A stretch of 64,000 nucleotides of DNA from Vreelandella jeotgali Hwa (GTDB lineage: Bacteria > Pseudomonadota > Gammaproteobacteria > Pseudomonadales > Halomonadaceae): the NCBI RefSeq assembly GCF_000334215.1, contig NZ_AMQY01000014.1:62001-126000 (forward strand), given 5' to 3'. Within the stretch, counting starts at the first letter, position 1. The number at the start of each line of letters is the position of its first letter. The position numbers were made by a program, and so were the translations under genes. Shown here in pieces: positions 42,293-52,091 of this stretch. The notes below the pieces were generated by a model that saw only the letters and a program-made list of their open reading frames with translations, searched no databases and had not been told where the DNA came from.

Positions 42293-43210
42293 TCAGGCCG
42301 GCGTGACAGGCTCGGACAGTTGGCTCCAGAGTCTGTCCATCTCGGCGTGATAGTGATGCTGGTGGCGGTAGAGGCGTAGCGCCAGCGGTACGTCCCAGCG
42401 CGTATCACCGGCCCGGGTCAGGGTGCCGCTGTCCAGCGCCAGGCGCACCGTACGTTCGGGCAACCAGCCGATGCCGTAGCCCAGGGTGACCAGCTCCTTG
42501 ATGCTGGCGGCATGCAGGCTCTCGCTTTTGGCGACCAGCCCCGGCGCTTCGGGCAGGCGTGCCAGGTGGGCATCCAGAGCCGTGCTCAAGAGCCCGCGCC
42601 GGGGGTAGGTAAACCACGGCACCGGCGCCCGGCGGCTGGCCGGCAGCGCAAAGCGCGGCTGGCCGTCGGGCCCGGGAGCGGCGACCGGAATCAGGCGCTC
42701 GTGGCCCACGGTGCGGTAGCGACAGGCGCTGTTATCCAGCTCCAGGTCGCAGCGCGCCAGCGGCCAGTAGCACAGCGCCAGGTCGCATTCACCGCGATTG
42801 AGCGCCTTGAAGTAGTCGGCGGCGGCCCAGCCGGTGGCGCGCAGATAGGGCTGTATGTGTCCTTCCTGCTCGAGCGCCGCAAGCCAGTCGGGCAGAAAAT
42901 GCGCCAGCAGGCTTTGCGGCGCGGCCACGCTGATACAGCGTTCCCGGCCGTTGCTGATATCGCGGATGCGCTCCCGGGTCAGGCGCACGCCTTCGGTCAT
43001 CTTTTCGCACAGGGCGAGAAATTCCTCCCCTTCGGGCGTCAGCGATAGCGGCAGCGTTTGCCGATTGATCAGCGTGACGCCCATTTCTTCTTCCAGCAGC
43101 TTGATGCGCCGCGAAAACGTCGGCTGGGTAACATGCTGCTCGTCAGCGGCGCGGGAGAAGTGTCGCGTTCTGGCCAAAGCGATAAAGTCTTCCAGCCAGC
43201 GAATTTCCAT
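42293..43210 (-). CDS. LysR family regulator (HypT-like)
   Basis: 305 residues. The N-terminal helix-turn-helix (1-60) is MEIRWLEDFIALARTRHFSR, then AADEQHVTQPTFSRRIKLLE, which resembles YjiE/HypT. The C-terminal effector domain runs from about residue 90. HypT in E. coli responds to hypochlorite, but this resemblance is by N-terminal pattern only. The position between pepQ and dppF suggests it may instead regulate peptide use. Confidence 0.82.
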   Translation of the reverse strand: MEIRWLEDFIALARTRHFSRAADEQHVTQPTFSRRIKLLEEEMGVTLINRQTLPLSLTPEGEEFLALCEKMTEGVRLTRERIRDISNGRERCISVAAPQSLLAHFLPDWLAALEQEGHIQPYLRATGWAAADYFKALNRGECDLALCYWPLARCDLELDNSACRYRTVGHERLIPVAAPGPDGQPRFALPASRRAPVPWFTYPRRGLLSTALDAHLARLPEAPGLVAKSESLHAASIKELVTLGYGIGWLPERTVRLALDSGTLTRAGDTRWDVPLALRLYRHQHHYHAEMDRLWSQLSEPVTPA

Positions 43211-43300
43211 AGCCTGTTATGCCCCTTGCGTATGCCCGTTGAAAGTGCCTTGTGTGGGGCAGGGATGCCCCTTGCCTGCCGGGTGCGCCCGGAGAGGCGG

Positions 43301-44353
43301 CTACCCCGGCAGGCGGCCTTCTTCAACAGCGTGACATGCCACGCGCACCCCGTCATTCAGGGTCTGCAGCGTCGGTACTTCCTCCCTGCAGCGCTGGTTG
43401 GCGTAGGGGCAGCGGCCGTGGAATACGCAGCCCGTGGGCAGGTTGACCGGCGTGGGCACTTCGCCATCGAGGCGGATATGGTCGGGGCCGTCGTCGTCGA
43501 GCCGGGGGATGGCCGAAAGCAGCGCCTGGGTGTAGGGATGACGCGGATTGGCGAACAGCGTGGCGGTTTCGGCGACTTCGCATACCGTTCCCAGATACAT
43601 CACCGCTACCCGGGTGCCGAAGTGCTCGACCACGGCCAGGTCGTGGGTGATGAACAGATACGTCAGCCCGCGTTCCTGTTGGGCGTCGGTCAGCAGGTTG
43701 AGCACCTGCGCCTGGATGGAAACGTCCAGCGCCGAGATGGGCTCGTCGGCGACGATAAATTCGGGGTCCACCGCCAGCGCCCGGGCAATGGCGATACGCT
43801 GGCGTTGGCCGCCGGAAAACTCGTGGCCAAAGCGCTTGCCCCAGTCCGGATCGATCCCCACCGAGGCCATGACGCGTTCGACCTGGTCGACGACCTGCTG
43901 CCGGTTCCAGTCCGGATGGTGCAGGCGTACCGGCTCTTCCAGCGTTTGCTGGATGGTCATGCGCGGGTTGAGCGAGGCGTAGGGGTTCTGGAAGATCATT
44001 TGCATACGGCGACGATACGACAGCAGCTGACGCGTGCTCATGTTGTCGATGCGCGTGCCGTCGTAGCGAATTTCGCCGGCGGAAGGCGAAAGCAATCCCA
44101 TTACCGTCCGCGCCACGGTGGACTTGCCGCAGCCGGATTCTCCCACCACACAGAGCGCCTCGCCGCGCCGGATGTCGAGGCTGACGCCGTTGATGGCGTG
44201 GACGTGCTCCTGATGGCGCACCAGTTTGCCGCCCTTGAACTTGAGCTGTTCGAGAAAGTCCCCGGTCAGCGAAAAGCGTTTTTCCAGATCGCGGATTTCC
44301 AGCAGGGTATCCGTGGTGTCTGTCGCGGGGATTTTTTGTGCCGGCGCATTCAT
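43301..44353 (-). CDS. dppF: Dipeptide ABC transporter ATPase DppF-like
   Basis: 350 residues. Walker [10 protein letters not shown], signature [16 protein letters not shown], Walker [14 protein letters not shown] and the C-terminal oligopeptide/dipeptide (HPY) extension [18 protein letters not shown] with four cysteines. It pairs with DppD. It overlaps dppD by 4 bp as the last gene of dppABCDF. Confidence 0.92.
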   Translation of the reverse strand: MNAPAQKIPATDTTDTLLEIRDLEKRFSLTGDFLEQLKFKGGKLVRHQEHVHAINGVSLDIRRGEALCVVGESGCGKSTVARTVMGLLSPSAGEIRYDGTRIDNMSTRQLLSYRRRMQMIFQNPYASLNPRMTIQQTLEEPVRLHHPDWNRQQVVDQVERVMASVGIDPDWGKRFGHEFSGGQRQRIAIARALAVDPEFIVADEPISALDVSIQAQVLNLLTDAQQERGLTYLFITHDLAVVEHFGTRVAVMYLGTVCEVAETATLFANPRHPYTQALLSAIPRLDDDGPDHIRLDGEVPTPVNLPTGCVFHGRCPYANQRCREEVPTLQTLNDGVRVACHAVEEGRLPG

Positions 44354-45369
44354 GAGCTTTCTTCCTCCTTCAGGCGACGATCTTCCTGCATTTCCGCCAC
44401 CATGTGGCAGGCCACCCGGCAGTTGCCGGAGCTGACAAATCCGGGCACCTGCTCAACGCAGGCCGGCCGGGTACGGCCGTCGGCGCGTTTGATGAAATCG
44501 CAGCGCGGGTGGAACGCGCAGCCGCCCGGCAGGTTGGACAACGACGGCATGCTGCCGCGAATCTGGTTGAGTTTTTCCCCCGGGGTCGCCATCTGCGGCA
44601 GGGCATTGATCAGCCCCTGGGTGTAGGGGTGCTGCGGATCGTTGATGATCTCGCGGGTGGGCCCCTGCTCGATCACGCGGCCGGCGTACATCACCAGCAT
44701 GCGCTGGGTGACCTGGCTGACCACGCCGAGGTCGTGGGTGATCAGAATCAGCCCCACGTTGTGCTCCTCGCAGAGGTTGAGCAGCAGCGACATGATTTCC
44801 GCCTGGATGGTCACATCCAGCGCGGTGGTGGGCTCGTCGGCAATGATGATATCCGGATCAAGCAGCAGCGCCACGGCGATGATGATGCGCTGGCGCATGC
44901 CCCCGGAAAGCTCGTGAGGGTACTGATCCAGCCGGGTTTCCGGCGAGGGAATCTGCACCTGGCGGAGCTTTTCCAGGGCGATGGCGCGGGCGCGGCGTGT
45001 GCTGATACGCCGGTGCGCCTTGAGCGACTCTACCATCTGGGCGCCAATCGAGAGCACCGGGTTGAGCGTCATCATCGGATCCTGAAAGATCATCGAGATG
45101 CGGTTGCCGCGTACCTTGCGCAGGCCGCGCTCGCTCATGGTATTGAGCGTTTTGCCTTCAAAATTGATCTCGCCGCCGGCGATAAATCCGGGTTGGGCGA
45201 TCAGGTTCAACAGCGAAAAGGCGGCCACGGACTTGCCCGCGCCGGACTCGCCGACGATACCCAGGCGTTCGCCGCGCTCCAGGGTGAAGTTGATGTCGCG
45301 CAGGGCGTGCACATCGCCCTTGCGCAGGGCGAAGCGCACATCCAGTTGGTTGACTTCCAGCAGTGCCAT
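44350..45369 (-). CDS. dppD: Dipeptide ABC transporter ATPase DppD-like
   Basis: 339 residues. Walker [10 protein letters not shown], signature [16 protein letters not shown], Walker [14 protein letters not shown]-terminal [17 protein letters not shown] and the Fe-S-type cysteine cluster CAFHPRCDF. It begins [20 protein letters not shown] and lies 7 bp after dppC. Confidence 0.92.
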   Translation of the reverse strand: MALLEVNQLDVRFALRKGDVHALRDINFTLERGERLGIVGESGAGKSVAAFSLLNLIAQPGFIAGGEINFEGKTLNTMSERGLRKVRGNRISMIFQDPMMTLNPVLSIGAQMVESLKAHRRISTRRARAIALEKLRQVQIPSPETRLDQYPHELSGGMRQRIIIAVALLLDPDIIIADEPTTALDVTIQAEIMSLLLNLCEEHNVGLILITHDLGVVSQVTQRMLVMYAGRVIEQGPTREIINDPQHPYTQGLINALPQMATPGEKLNQIRGSMPSLSNLPGGCAFHPRCDFIKRADGRTRPACVEQVPGFVSSGNCRVACHMVAEMQEDRRLKEEESS

Positions 45370-45376
45370 GGTGTTT

Positions 45377-46342
45377 TCAGCCTTTATAAAGTCGCGGGTT
45401 CATGACATCGCGCAGCCAGTCGCCCAGCAGGTTGATCGACAGCACCAGCACCACCAGCACCGCGCCGGGAATCAGCGTGATCCACCAGGAGCCGGACTGG
45501 ATGTAGTCGAACCCGGCTTTGATCAGCGAGCCCAGCGACGGGTGGGTTTCCGGCATGCCCAGCCCCAGAAACGACAGCGCGGCCTCGGAAATGATGGCGT
45601 TGGCGATCTGCACCGTGGAGATGACAAAAATCGGCGACAGCGTGTTGGGCAGCACATGACGAAACATGATGCGCCGGCTTCTGAGCCCCATGACTCGGGC
45701 GGCGTCGACGTATTCCTTGCTTTTCTCCGCGAGCACCGAGGCGCGCACGGTGCGCGCATACTGGGGCCACTCGGCGAGGCCGATGATGATCACCAGCAGC
45801 GGTACGGCGTAGGTGCTGAAGGCCGCGCCGCCGAACACCGCCTTGACCAGCGCGCCGACGATAATCGCCACCATCAGCGTGGAAAACGACAGCTGGATGT
45901 CCGCCAGGCGCATGAGAAAGGCATCGACGCGGCCGCCCAGGTAGCCGGCCATGAGGCCGAAGCTGACGCCGAGAATCGCCTGCAGCGCCACGGCGCCAAA
46001 GCCGATCACCAGCGATACCCGGGCGCCGTAGAGAATGGTCGAGAGCATGTCGCGGCCCTGGGCGTCGGTTCCCAGCCAGTAGGCCGGGTCGCTGCCGTCG
46101 ATCCAGAAGGGCGGCAGCTCCGAGGCGAGAATGTCGATCTGGGCGAGATCGTAGGGGTTCATCGGCGCCAGCCAGGGCGCGAAGACGGCAATGGCAACCA
46201 GCGCGATGAACACCAGCAGGCTGAGCTGGGCAATCACGTCGCGCTTGAAGCTGTACAGCAGATAGGAGTCGAGGAAGCGCTCCCAGCGGCCGGGCAGGGC
46301 CGGCACGGCGCTTTCCTGAGTCTCGGGAGTCGGCTGGCTCAT
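45377..46342 (-). CDS. dppC: Dipeptide ABC permease DppC-like
   Basis: 321 residues from the ATG at 46342, which overlaps dppB by 4 bp. A cytosolic N-terminus and first membrane helix (DVIAQLSLLVFIALVAIAVF) are followed by GTDAQGRDMLSTILYGARVS, the conserved DppC/OppC motif, and the EAA loop (AARVMGLRSRRIMFRHVLPN). Confidence 0.93.
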   Translation of the reverse strand: MSQPTPETQESAVPALPGRWERFLDSYLLYSFKRDVIAQLSLLVFIALVAIAVFAPWLAPMNPYDLAQIDILASELPPFWIDGSDPAYWLGTDAQGRDMLSTILYGARVSLVIGFGAVALQAILGVSFGLMAGYLGGRVDAFLMRLADIQLSFSTLMVAIIVGALVKAVFGGAAFSTYAVPLLVIIIGLAEWPQYARTVRASVLAEKSKEYVDAARVMGLRSRRIMFRHVLPNTLSPIFVISTVQIANAIISEAALSFLGLGMPETHPSLGSLIKAGFDYIQSGSWWITLIPGAVLVVLVLSINLLGDWLRDVMNPRLYKG

Positions 46343-47385
46343 GCGGGCTTTCCTGTGAGTTTGACGGTGGGATTGACCAGGCCGTAAATCAGATCCACCA
46401 GGGTGTTGGTGATCACGAAAATCAGGCCCACGATCATCAGATAGGTCACGATCAGCGGGATGTCGGAACGCTGGATGGCGTCCAGAAACATCAGCCCCAT
46501 GCCGGGCCACTGAAAGACCCTCTCGGTGAGAATGGTGTAGGCCACCAGGGTGCCGATTTGTACCCCGCCGACGGTGATAACCGGCAGCATGGTGTTTTTC
46601 AGCGCGTGCAGAAAGTACACGCGGCGCATGGAGATGCCCTTGGCCCGGGCAAACTTGACGTACTCGGACTGCAATACCTCGAGCATTTCCGCGCGGATCA
46701 GGCGGATGAACAGCGGCAGCATGATCGAGGCCAGCGAAATTGCCGGCAGCACCAGATAGGTCAGGCCGTCGAGGCTGGCAAAGTTGGTTTCCCAGGTGCC
46801 GAAGACGGGCACCGGGTCGCCGCGGCCGTAGGCCGGCATGCCGCCCTCGGTGGAAACCACGTCGTTGAGCCAGGCGCCCCAGCCGGTATCCGCGGGGAAG
46901 GGCGCCCAGCTGACGCCGATGGCAAACAGCTGGATCAGCACAATCGCGGTGAGAAACACGGGGATCGATATGCCCACGATGGACACGCTCATGAAAAAGC
47001 GCGTCAGCCAGGCCCGGGGCTTGATCGCGCTGTACACCCCGATGGGGATCGACAGCGCAATGATCAGAAAGGTCGACGCCGCGACCAGCTCCAGGGTGGC
47101 CGGCAGGTGGCGGGCGATAACCTCGGTGGTGGGCTGGTTGAAGATATACGAGTAGCCGAAGTCAAAGCGCGCTGCATTGCCGGCAAAGCGGAGATACTGG
47201 GTGAGGTAGGAGTCGTTCAGCCCCAGCTCCTCGCGCAGCGCCTCGCGTTCGCTTTCGGGCACCGACTGGCCGACCATCTGCTGGATCGGGTCGCCGAGGT
47301 TGTCCTGAATGGCAAAGGCGATAATGCTGATGACAAACATCACCAGCAGCGCGTGAAAAAGACGCTTGATCAGAAAAGCGATCAT
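46339..47385 (-). CDS. dppB: Dipeptide ABC permease DppB-like
   Basis: 348 residues. It begins MIAFLIKRLFHALLVMFVIS, with six membrane segments and the EAA motif YVKFARAKGISMRRVYFLHA. The periplasmic loop after the first helix (DNLGDPIQQMVGQSVPE) is typical for DppB/OppB. It lies 98 bp after dppA, with a stem-loop in the gap. Confidence 0.93.
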   Translation of the reverse strand: MIAFLIKRLFHALLVMFVISIIAFAIQDNLGDPIQQMVGQSVPESEREALREELGLNDSYLTQYLRFAGNAARFDFGYSYIFNQPTTEVIARHLPATLELVAASTFLIIALSIPIGVYSAIKPRAWLTRFFMSVSIVGISIPVFLTAIVLIQLFAIGVSWAPFPADTGWGAWLNDVVSTEGGMPAYGRGDPVPVFGTWETNFASLDGLTYLVLPAISLASIMLPLFIRLIRAEMLEVLQSEYVKFARAKGISMRRVYFLHALKNTMLPVITVGGVQIGTLVAYTILTERVFQWPGMGLMFLDAIQRSDIPLIVTYLMIVGLIFVITNTLVDLIYGLVNPTVKLTGKPA

Positions 47386-47416
47386 GGGAAGTGTCCTGTA
47401 ACGGCAACAGGGAACC

Positions 47417-47438
47417 GACGCGCCCGTTTGGGCGCGTC
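47417..47438 (-). other. Intercistronic stem-loop between dppA and dppB
   Basis: A perfect 9-bp stem (GACGCGCCC, GTTT, GGGCGCGTC) without a T-run. Such structures often protect the abundant binding-protein message 3' end and reduce read-through to the permease genes. Confidence 0.6.
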
Positions 47439-47483
47439 GTCAAGCGGTATGTGGCAGCGGTAGGCGGTCGGGCGCGAGCGCGA

Positions 47484-49085
47484 TTACTCCGCGTCGTCGT
47501 TGACCACCAGGTCGCCCAGGTAGGGGAAGTTCATGACGTTGAGCACCGGCTCGATCTCGGCGTTCTGCGCGGATGCCCAGGCCAGGTCCTGCCAGTGCAG
47601 CGGCACGAAAGCAGCCTCGTCATACAGCGTCTGCTCGACTTGCTGCAGCATCTCGGCGCGCTTTTCCAGGTCGATTTCCTCGTTGGCGTCGGCGACCAGC
47701 TTATCCAGCTCGGGGTTGCAGTAGTTGCCGGCGTTGTACTGGCCGGCGCCGGTATCGGCATCCGGGCAGGCGGTGAGGTACTCGTGGAAGTTGGCGCTGT
47801 CCTCGGTATCGGCGTGCCAGCCAATCAGCATCATGTCGGCCGCGCGGTCGTCAAATTCGCCCCAGTACTGCGCCTTGGGCAGCGTCTTGAGGTCCACGTC
47901 GACGTTGATGCGTGCGAGCATGGCGGCCACGGCCTGACTGATCTGGGCGTCGTTCACGTAGCGGTTGTTGGGCGCCATCATGGAAATCTCGAAGCCGTCG
48001 GCGTAGCCGGCTTCTTCCATCAGCTCCTTGGCTTTGGCGACGTCGTAACGCGGATTGAGCGAGTCGACGTGGCCCACATAGCCTTCCGGCGACATCTGCG
48101 CGGCCGGTGTGGCAAAGCCTTTCATCAGACGGTCGGCAATGCCTTCCTGGTTGATCGCGTAGGCGAACGCCTTGCGCACCCGGGGATCTTCAAACGCTTC
48201 CACGCGCTTCTGGTTCATGTGCAGCATGATGATGCGCGTGCCGGACATGGTGACCAGCTTGGCGTCGTCGCTTTCGCGCACGCGTTCCAGGTCGTTGGGC
48301 GGCACCGGAGCGATGAAGTCCACATCGCCGGAAAGCAGCGCGGCGACGCGGGTCGCGTTTTCGCTGATCGGCGTGAGCACCAGCTTGTCGACGTTACCCG
48401 GAGAGGCCTCGTCCCAGTAGTCGGCGTTGCGGGCAAACTCGGTGCGTACGCCCTGCTGGCGTTCGGTAACGGTGTAGGGACCGGTACCGGAGACGTGGGT
48501 CGAGGCCCAGGAGTTGCCGTTCTTGACGATTTCGTCCTTCGGATCACCGTCTTTTGCCTCGCCCGAGTAGAACTCGCTGTCCATGGGGAAGATGTAGGTC
48601 GCCAGGTTCAGCAGCAGCGGGTAGGGCTTGACGGTGTTGATCTCGACGGTGTGCTCGTCGACGACGCTGGCGCTTTCGATGGGGTCGAAAATGGCCTTGA
48701 AGTCCGAGCTGCGCTTGAGGCGGTCGATGGTCCAGACGACGTCCCTGGCGGTAAAGGCGTTACCGCTGTGAAAGGTGACATCGTCGCGCAGCGTCATGTG
48801 CATGGTGGTGTCGTCCACCTGCTCCCAGTCGCTGGCCAGGCGCGGCTCGATATTGAGCGACTGGTCCCAGCGCACCAGGGGGTCAAACAATAGATGCGAC
48901 AGCTGCATGATGCCGCCGGACAGCTGTTCGTGAATATCCAGCGAGACCGGATCGGCGTCGTAGGCCATGCGCAGGGTTGTGTCGGCCTGAGCGGTAGAGG
49001 CCAGCAGGCCACCGCCGGCAACGGTAGCGGCAATGGTCGTGGCGAGCAGCGTTTTCCTGACGCGCGGCATGCGGATGACAGTCAT
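47484..49085 (-). CDS. dppA: Periplasmic dipeptide-binding protein DppA-like
   Basis: 533 residues from the ATG at 49085; a TTG 6 bp upstream is also in frame. Signal peptide: VRKTLLATTIAATVAGGGLL, cleaved near TAQA. SBP family 5 marks: HEQLSGGIMQLSHLLFDPL, VTFHSGNAFTARDVVWTIDR, SGTGPYTV and VRKAFAYAINQEGI. It captures di- and short peptides for DppBCDF. It is first in the operon on the minus strand. Confidence 0.92.
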   Translation of the reverse strand: MTVIRMPRVRKTLLATTIAATVAGGGLLASTAQADTTLRMAYDADPVSLDIHEQLSGGIMQLSHLLFDPLVRWDQSLNIEPRLASDWEQVDDTTMHMTLRDDVTFHSGNAFTARDVVWTIDRLKRSSDFKAIFDPIESASVVDEHTVEINTVKPYPLLLNLATYIFPMDSEFYSGEAKDGDPKDEIVKNGNSWASTHVSGTGPYTVTERQQGVRTEFARNADYWDEASPGNVDKLVLTPISENATRVAALLSGDVDFIAPVPPNDLERVRESDDAKLVTMSGTRIIMLHMNQKRVEAFEDPRVRKAFAYAINQEGIADRLMKGFATPAAQMSPEGYVGHVDSLNPRYDVAKAKELMEEAGYADGFEISMMAPNNRYVNDAQISQAVAAMLARINVDVDLKTLPKAQYWGEFDDRAADMMLIGWHADTEDSANFHEYLTACPDADTGAGQYNAGNYCNPELDKLVADANEEIDLEKRAEMLQQVEQTLYDEAAFVPLHWQDLAWASAQNAEIEPVLNVMNFPYLGDLVVNDDAE

Positions 49086-49304
49086 GGTCAAGGATCCCCG
49101 AGGGTTATTGTTGGTACTGGTTATTGTCGCTTTGGCTTGCGGTCAATACCCGTTGGGGTAAAGACGCGTCATCAGCGAATGCTGATGAGGTGAAGGTCGA
49201 TTGTTGGCCGGTCGGCCACAGGGGCACAATCGAAATAATGACAGGGGGTATTCATCTGCTGAATGATCGCGGCAGGGCGGCCGGCGTCTGCCGGCCGTGG
49301 AGGC

Positions 49305-49697
49305 TCAGGCAGCGCCGAAACGGCGGTGCAGGTAGGCATTGATATCGTCGGATTCGTATAGCCACTCGACGCTGTCGTCGTCGCCTTCTATCCGCAGGCA
49401 GGGCACCTTGACCCGGCCGCCGCCTTCCTCAAGATCCTGCCTGTGCTGCGGGTCGAACTGGGTATCGCGGCGCTCGATGTCCAGCCCCAGGCGGGCCACT
49501 TCCTTGCGTACCTTGATGCAGAACGGGCAGGTGCGGAACTGGTAGAGCGCCAGCCGCTGGCAGGCCTTGTCGACTTCCGCCTGGTCGGCTTCCGTGCGCT
49601 TCACCGCATCGGGCGTGGAGAGTTTTTCGGAAAGAATCATGAAGGGGGCGAGGACAAGCCGTACGCCGCGGAAAAAATAACGAATGATGACGCGCAT
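49305..49697 (-). CDS. Glutaredoxin-like thioredoxin-fold protein with CPFC motif
   Basis: 130 residues from the ATG at 49697. The N-terminus (MRVIIRYFFRGVRLVLAPFM) is hydrophobic and may anchor the protein. The thioredoxin-fold domain begins LALYQFRTCPFCIKVRKEVA (C57 and C60) and continues to VKVPCLRIEG and WLYESDDINAYL. It probably reduces disulfides or glutathione adducts. The open frame extends upstream through the 7-bp repeats; I start at the ATG with AGGGAG upstream. Confidence 0.87.
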   Translation of the reverse strand: MRVIIRYFFRGVRLVLAPFMILSEKLSTPDAVKRTEADQAEVDKACQRLALYQFRTCPFCIKVRKEVARLGLDIERRDTQFDPQHRQDLEEGGGRVKVPCLRIEGDDDSVEWLYESDDINAYLHRRFGAA

Positions 49698-49734
49698 GGG
49701 ACTCCCTGAGTCGGTGTTGTTGGATGCCGTTGGG

Positions 49735-49809
49735 TTTGAGTGTTGGGTGTTGGGTGTTGGGTGCTGTTGAAAGCGGATAAAAGTCGATAAAAAAATCGAT
49801 GAAAAAGTC
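49735..49809 (+). repeat. Two short tandem repeats in the leader of the glutaredoxin-like gene
   Basis: Four near copies of the 7-bp unit GTTGGGT (49736-49763) are followed by three 10-12-bp units of the type GATAAAAGTC (49776, 49786, 49798). They lie 38-112 bp upstream of the minus-strand start. Confidence 0.85.
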
Positions 49810-49982
49810 GAGGCGGTCAATAAACGCTGCCAATAGCGGGACGCCGGCCATCGTGCAACAGGCGGCGGCGTTTGTCACATGAGCCGGGTGAGTCGGCGCC
49901 TGCGTCGTGCTAGGCTTTGGGGTCGCTTATACGCGGCGCGGTAGCGGCCGCACATCGGCCATTGTCAGGGGGCGTGACCAGC

Positions 49983-51428
49983 ATGCATATGCATATTATC
50001 GGGATTTGCGGCACTTTCATGGGCAGCCTGGCGCTGCTGGCGCGGGAAATGGGCTACCGGGTCAGCGGCTCGGACGCCAACGTCTACCCGCCCATGAGCA
50101 CCCAGCTGGAAACCGCCGGCATCGCGCTGCAGGAAGGCTACGGGGCGGACAACCTGAATGCCGCCACCGGGGCGCTGCCCGATCTTGTCGTCGTGGGCAA
50201 CGCGCTTTCCCGGGGCAACCCGGAAGTCGAGGCGCTGCTCAATCGGGGGCTGCGCTATACCTCCGGCGCCCAGTGGCTCAGCGAGCATGTGCTGGCCGGC
50301 CGAAAGGTGCTGGCGGTAGCGGGCACCCACGGCAAGACCACCACCGCGAGCATGCTGGCCTGGCTGCTGGAAAGCGCGGGGCAGAAACCCGGCTACCTGA
50401 TTGGCGGAGTGCCGCGCAATTTCGGCGTGTCGGCGCGCCTCGGCGCCGCGGATGCGCCCTTTGTGGTAGAAGCCGACGAATACGACACGGCGTTTTTCGA
50501 CAAGCGCTCCAAGTTTGTCCACTACCGGCCCACCATCGCCGTGTTCAATAATCTCGAATATGACCATGCGGATATTTTCCCCGACCTGGCGGCGATCGAG
50601 CGGCAGTTTCATCATCTGGTGCGTACCGTGCCGGGCAACGGCAAGCTGCTGGTAGCAGACGGCCAGCCCGCGCTTGAACGGGTGCTGGAGCAGGGCGCCT
50701 GGACGCCGGTCGCGCGATTCGGCAGGGCCACGGGAGCCAACGCCGGCGAGTGGCAGCTGGCGCTCGAACACGCCGATGCCAGCCGTTTTCGCGTAACGCA
50801 CGCCACCGATGCAGGCGCCGACGCCGTGGTGGAATGGTCGCTGACCGGCGAATACAACGCCCGCAATGCCCTGGCCGCGCTCGCCGCGGCTCACGCCTGC
50901 GGCGTCGATCTGGCGCGGGGCTGTGCGGCGCTGTCCCGCTTTGAAAGCCCCCGGCGGCGTCAGGAAGTGCGCGGCGAGGTGGCGGGTATCCAGGTGATCG
51001 ACGATTTTGCCCATCATCCCACGGCGATTGCCGCCACCCTGGAGGGGCTGCGGGCGGCAACGCCTGTGGGTCGGCTGCTGGCGGTGATCGAGCCGCGATC
51101 CAACACCATGCGGCTGGGCGCGCTCAAGGCGCGGCTGAATGACAGCGTTGCCAGCGCCGATTACGCCTTCTGGTATCAGCCGCCGGGGCTAGACTGGTCG
51201 CTTGAATCGCTGGTGGCCGACCAGGGCGCAGGGGCCAGCCTGCACCGCGATATCGAAACCCTGGTCGCGGCGGTCGTTGGCGAAGCCGCCGCCGGAGATC
51301 GCATTGTGGTGATGTCCAACGGCAGTTTTGGCGGTATTCACGAGCGCCTGCTCGACGCCCTTGCCACAACGCATGGTGACGTAACGCACGGGAACGCAAC
51401 GCACGAGGACGCAACGTACGGAGAGTAA
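49983..51428 (+). CDS. mpl: UDP-N-acetylmuramate:tripeptide ligase Mpl
   Basis: 481 residues from the ATG at 49983 (a second ATG is two codons later). It recycles murein tripeptide onto UDP-MurNAc. Motifs: HIIGICGTFMGSLALLAREM, AGTHGKTTTASMLAWLLE, VEADEYDTAFFDKRSKFVHY, NLEYDHADIFPDLAAIERQF and DDFAHHPTAIAATLEGLR. The last ~19 residues are a repeat (THGDV, THGNA, THEDA, TYGE) that is not part of the family. ubiX follows after 6 bp. Confidence 0.96.
   Translation: MHMHIIGICGTFMGSLALLAREMGYRVSGSDANVYPPMSTQLETAGIALQEGYGADNLNAATGALPDLVVVGNALSRGNPEVEALLNRGLRYTSGAQWLSEHVLAGRKVLAVAGTHGKTTTASMLAWLLESAGQKPGYLIGGVPRNFGVSARLGAADAPFVVEADEYDTAFFDKRSKFVHYRPTIAVFNNLEYDHADIFPDLAAIERQFHHLVRTVPGNGKLLVADGQPALERVLEQGAWTPVARFGRATGANAGEWQLALEHADASRFRVTHATDAGADAVVEWSLTGEYNARNALAALAAAHACGVDLARGCAALSRFESPRRRQEVRGEVAGIQVIDDFAHHPTAIAATLEGLRAATPVGRLLAVIEPRSNTMRLGALKARLNDSVASADYAFWYQPPGLDWSLESLVADQGAGASLHRDIETLVAAVVGEAAAGDRIVVMSNGSFGGIHERLLDALATTHGDVTHGNATHEDATYGE
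51369..51425 (+). repeat. 15-bp tandem repeat inside the mpl 3' end, nearly 4 copies
   Basis: Units at 51369, 51384, 51399 and 51414 keep ACGCACGNGNACGCA. The 15-bp step preserves frame, giving pentapeptides TH(G/E)(D/N)(V/A). Confidence 0.92.
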
Positions 51429-51434
51429 GCTGCG

Positions 51435-52073
51435 ATGACGACTTTCAAGCCGCCGGTGACGGTGGCGCTGACCGGGGCGTCGGGGGCGCAGTATGCGCTG
51501 CGTCTGGTCGACGTGCTGGTAGATGCCGGCCACGAAGTCTGGGTGATGATCTCCCGGGCTGCGCACATGGTGATTGCCACCGAGACCGATGTCACTCTGC
51601 CCGCCGCCCCCGAGCGATTGGCCCGGGCGTTGATGGAGCGCAGCGGCGCGGCCGAGGGCCAGATCCGCTGCTTCGGCCGGGAAGACTGGATGGCGCCGGT
51701 CGCGTCGGGCTCGGGGGCGCCGTCGGCGATGGTTGTCTGCCCGTGTTCCACCGGCACGCTATCTTCGGTGGCTACCGGCGCGAGCGATAACCTGATCGAA
51801 CGCGCTGCCGACGTGGCGATCAAGGAGCGCCGGCAGCTGATCATGGTCCCCCGAGAAAGCCCGTTTTCGCCGATCCACCTGGAGCACATGCTCACGCTGT
51901 CCCGGCTGGGGGTGGTGATACTCCCTGCCGCGCCGGGGTTCTACCACCGGCCGTCGAGCGTGGACGACCTGATTGATTTCATCGTCGCACGCATTCTCAA
52001 TCAGCTGGGCATCGAGCATACGCTGATGCCGCGCTGGGGCGACCAGGCTATGTCGCCCCGGTCTGCCAACTGA
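51435..52073 (+). CDS. ubiX: Flavin prenyltransferase UbiX
   Basis: 212 residues. It makes prenylated FMN, the cofactor of the UbiD decarboxylase in ubiquinone synthesis. Motifs: VALTGASGAQYALRLVDVL, VVCPCSTGTLSSVATGASDN, ERRQLIMVPRESPFSPIHLE and ILPAAPGFYHRPSSVDDLID. The mpl-ubiX pairing is common in pseudomonads and relatives. Confidence 0.96.
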   Translation: MTTFKPPVTVALTGASGAQYALRLVDVLVDAGHEVWVMISRAAHMVIATETDVTLPAAPERLARALMERSGAAEGQIRCFGREDWMAPVASGSGAPSAMVVCPCSTGTLSSVATGASDNLIERAADVAIKERRQLIMVPRESPFSPIHLEHMLTLSRLGVVILPAAPGFYHRPSSVDDLIDFIVARILNQLGIEHTLMPRWGDQAMSPRSAN

Positions 52074-52091
52074 CGCCACGGGGAGTTCCTG

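Noticed and set aside
49169-49188. TCATCAGC-GAAT-GCTGATGA hairpin upstream of dppA as terminator
   Set aside because: Perfect 8-bp stem but no T-run on either side; could be an operator or chance.
49278-49297. CGGCCGGC-GTCT-GCCGGCCG hairpin after the glutaredoxin-like gene as terminator
   Set aside because: Strong stem but no U-run on the minus strand; left as an unassigned structure.
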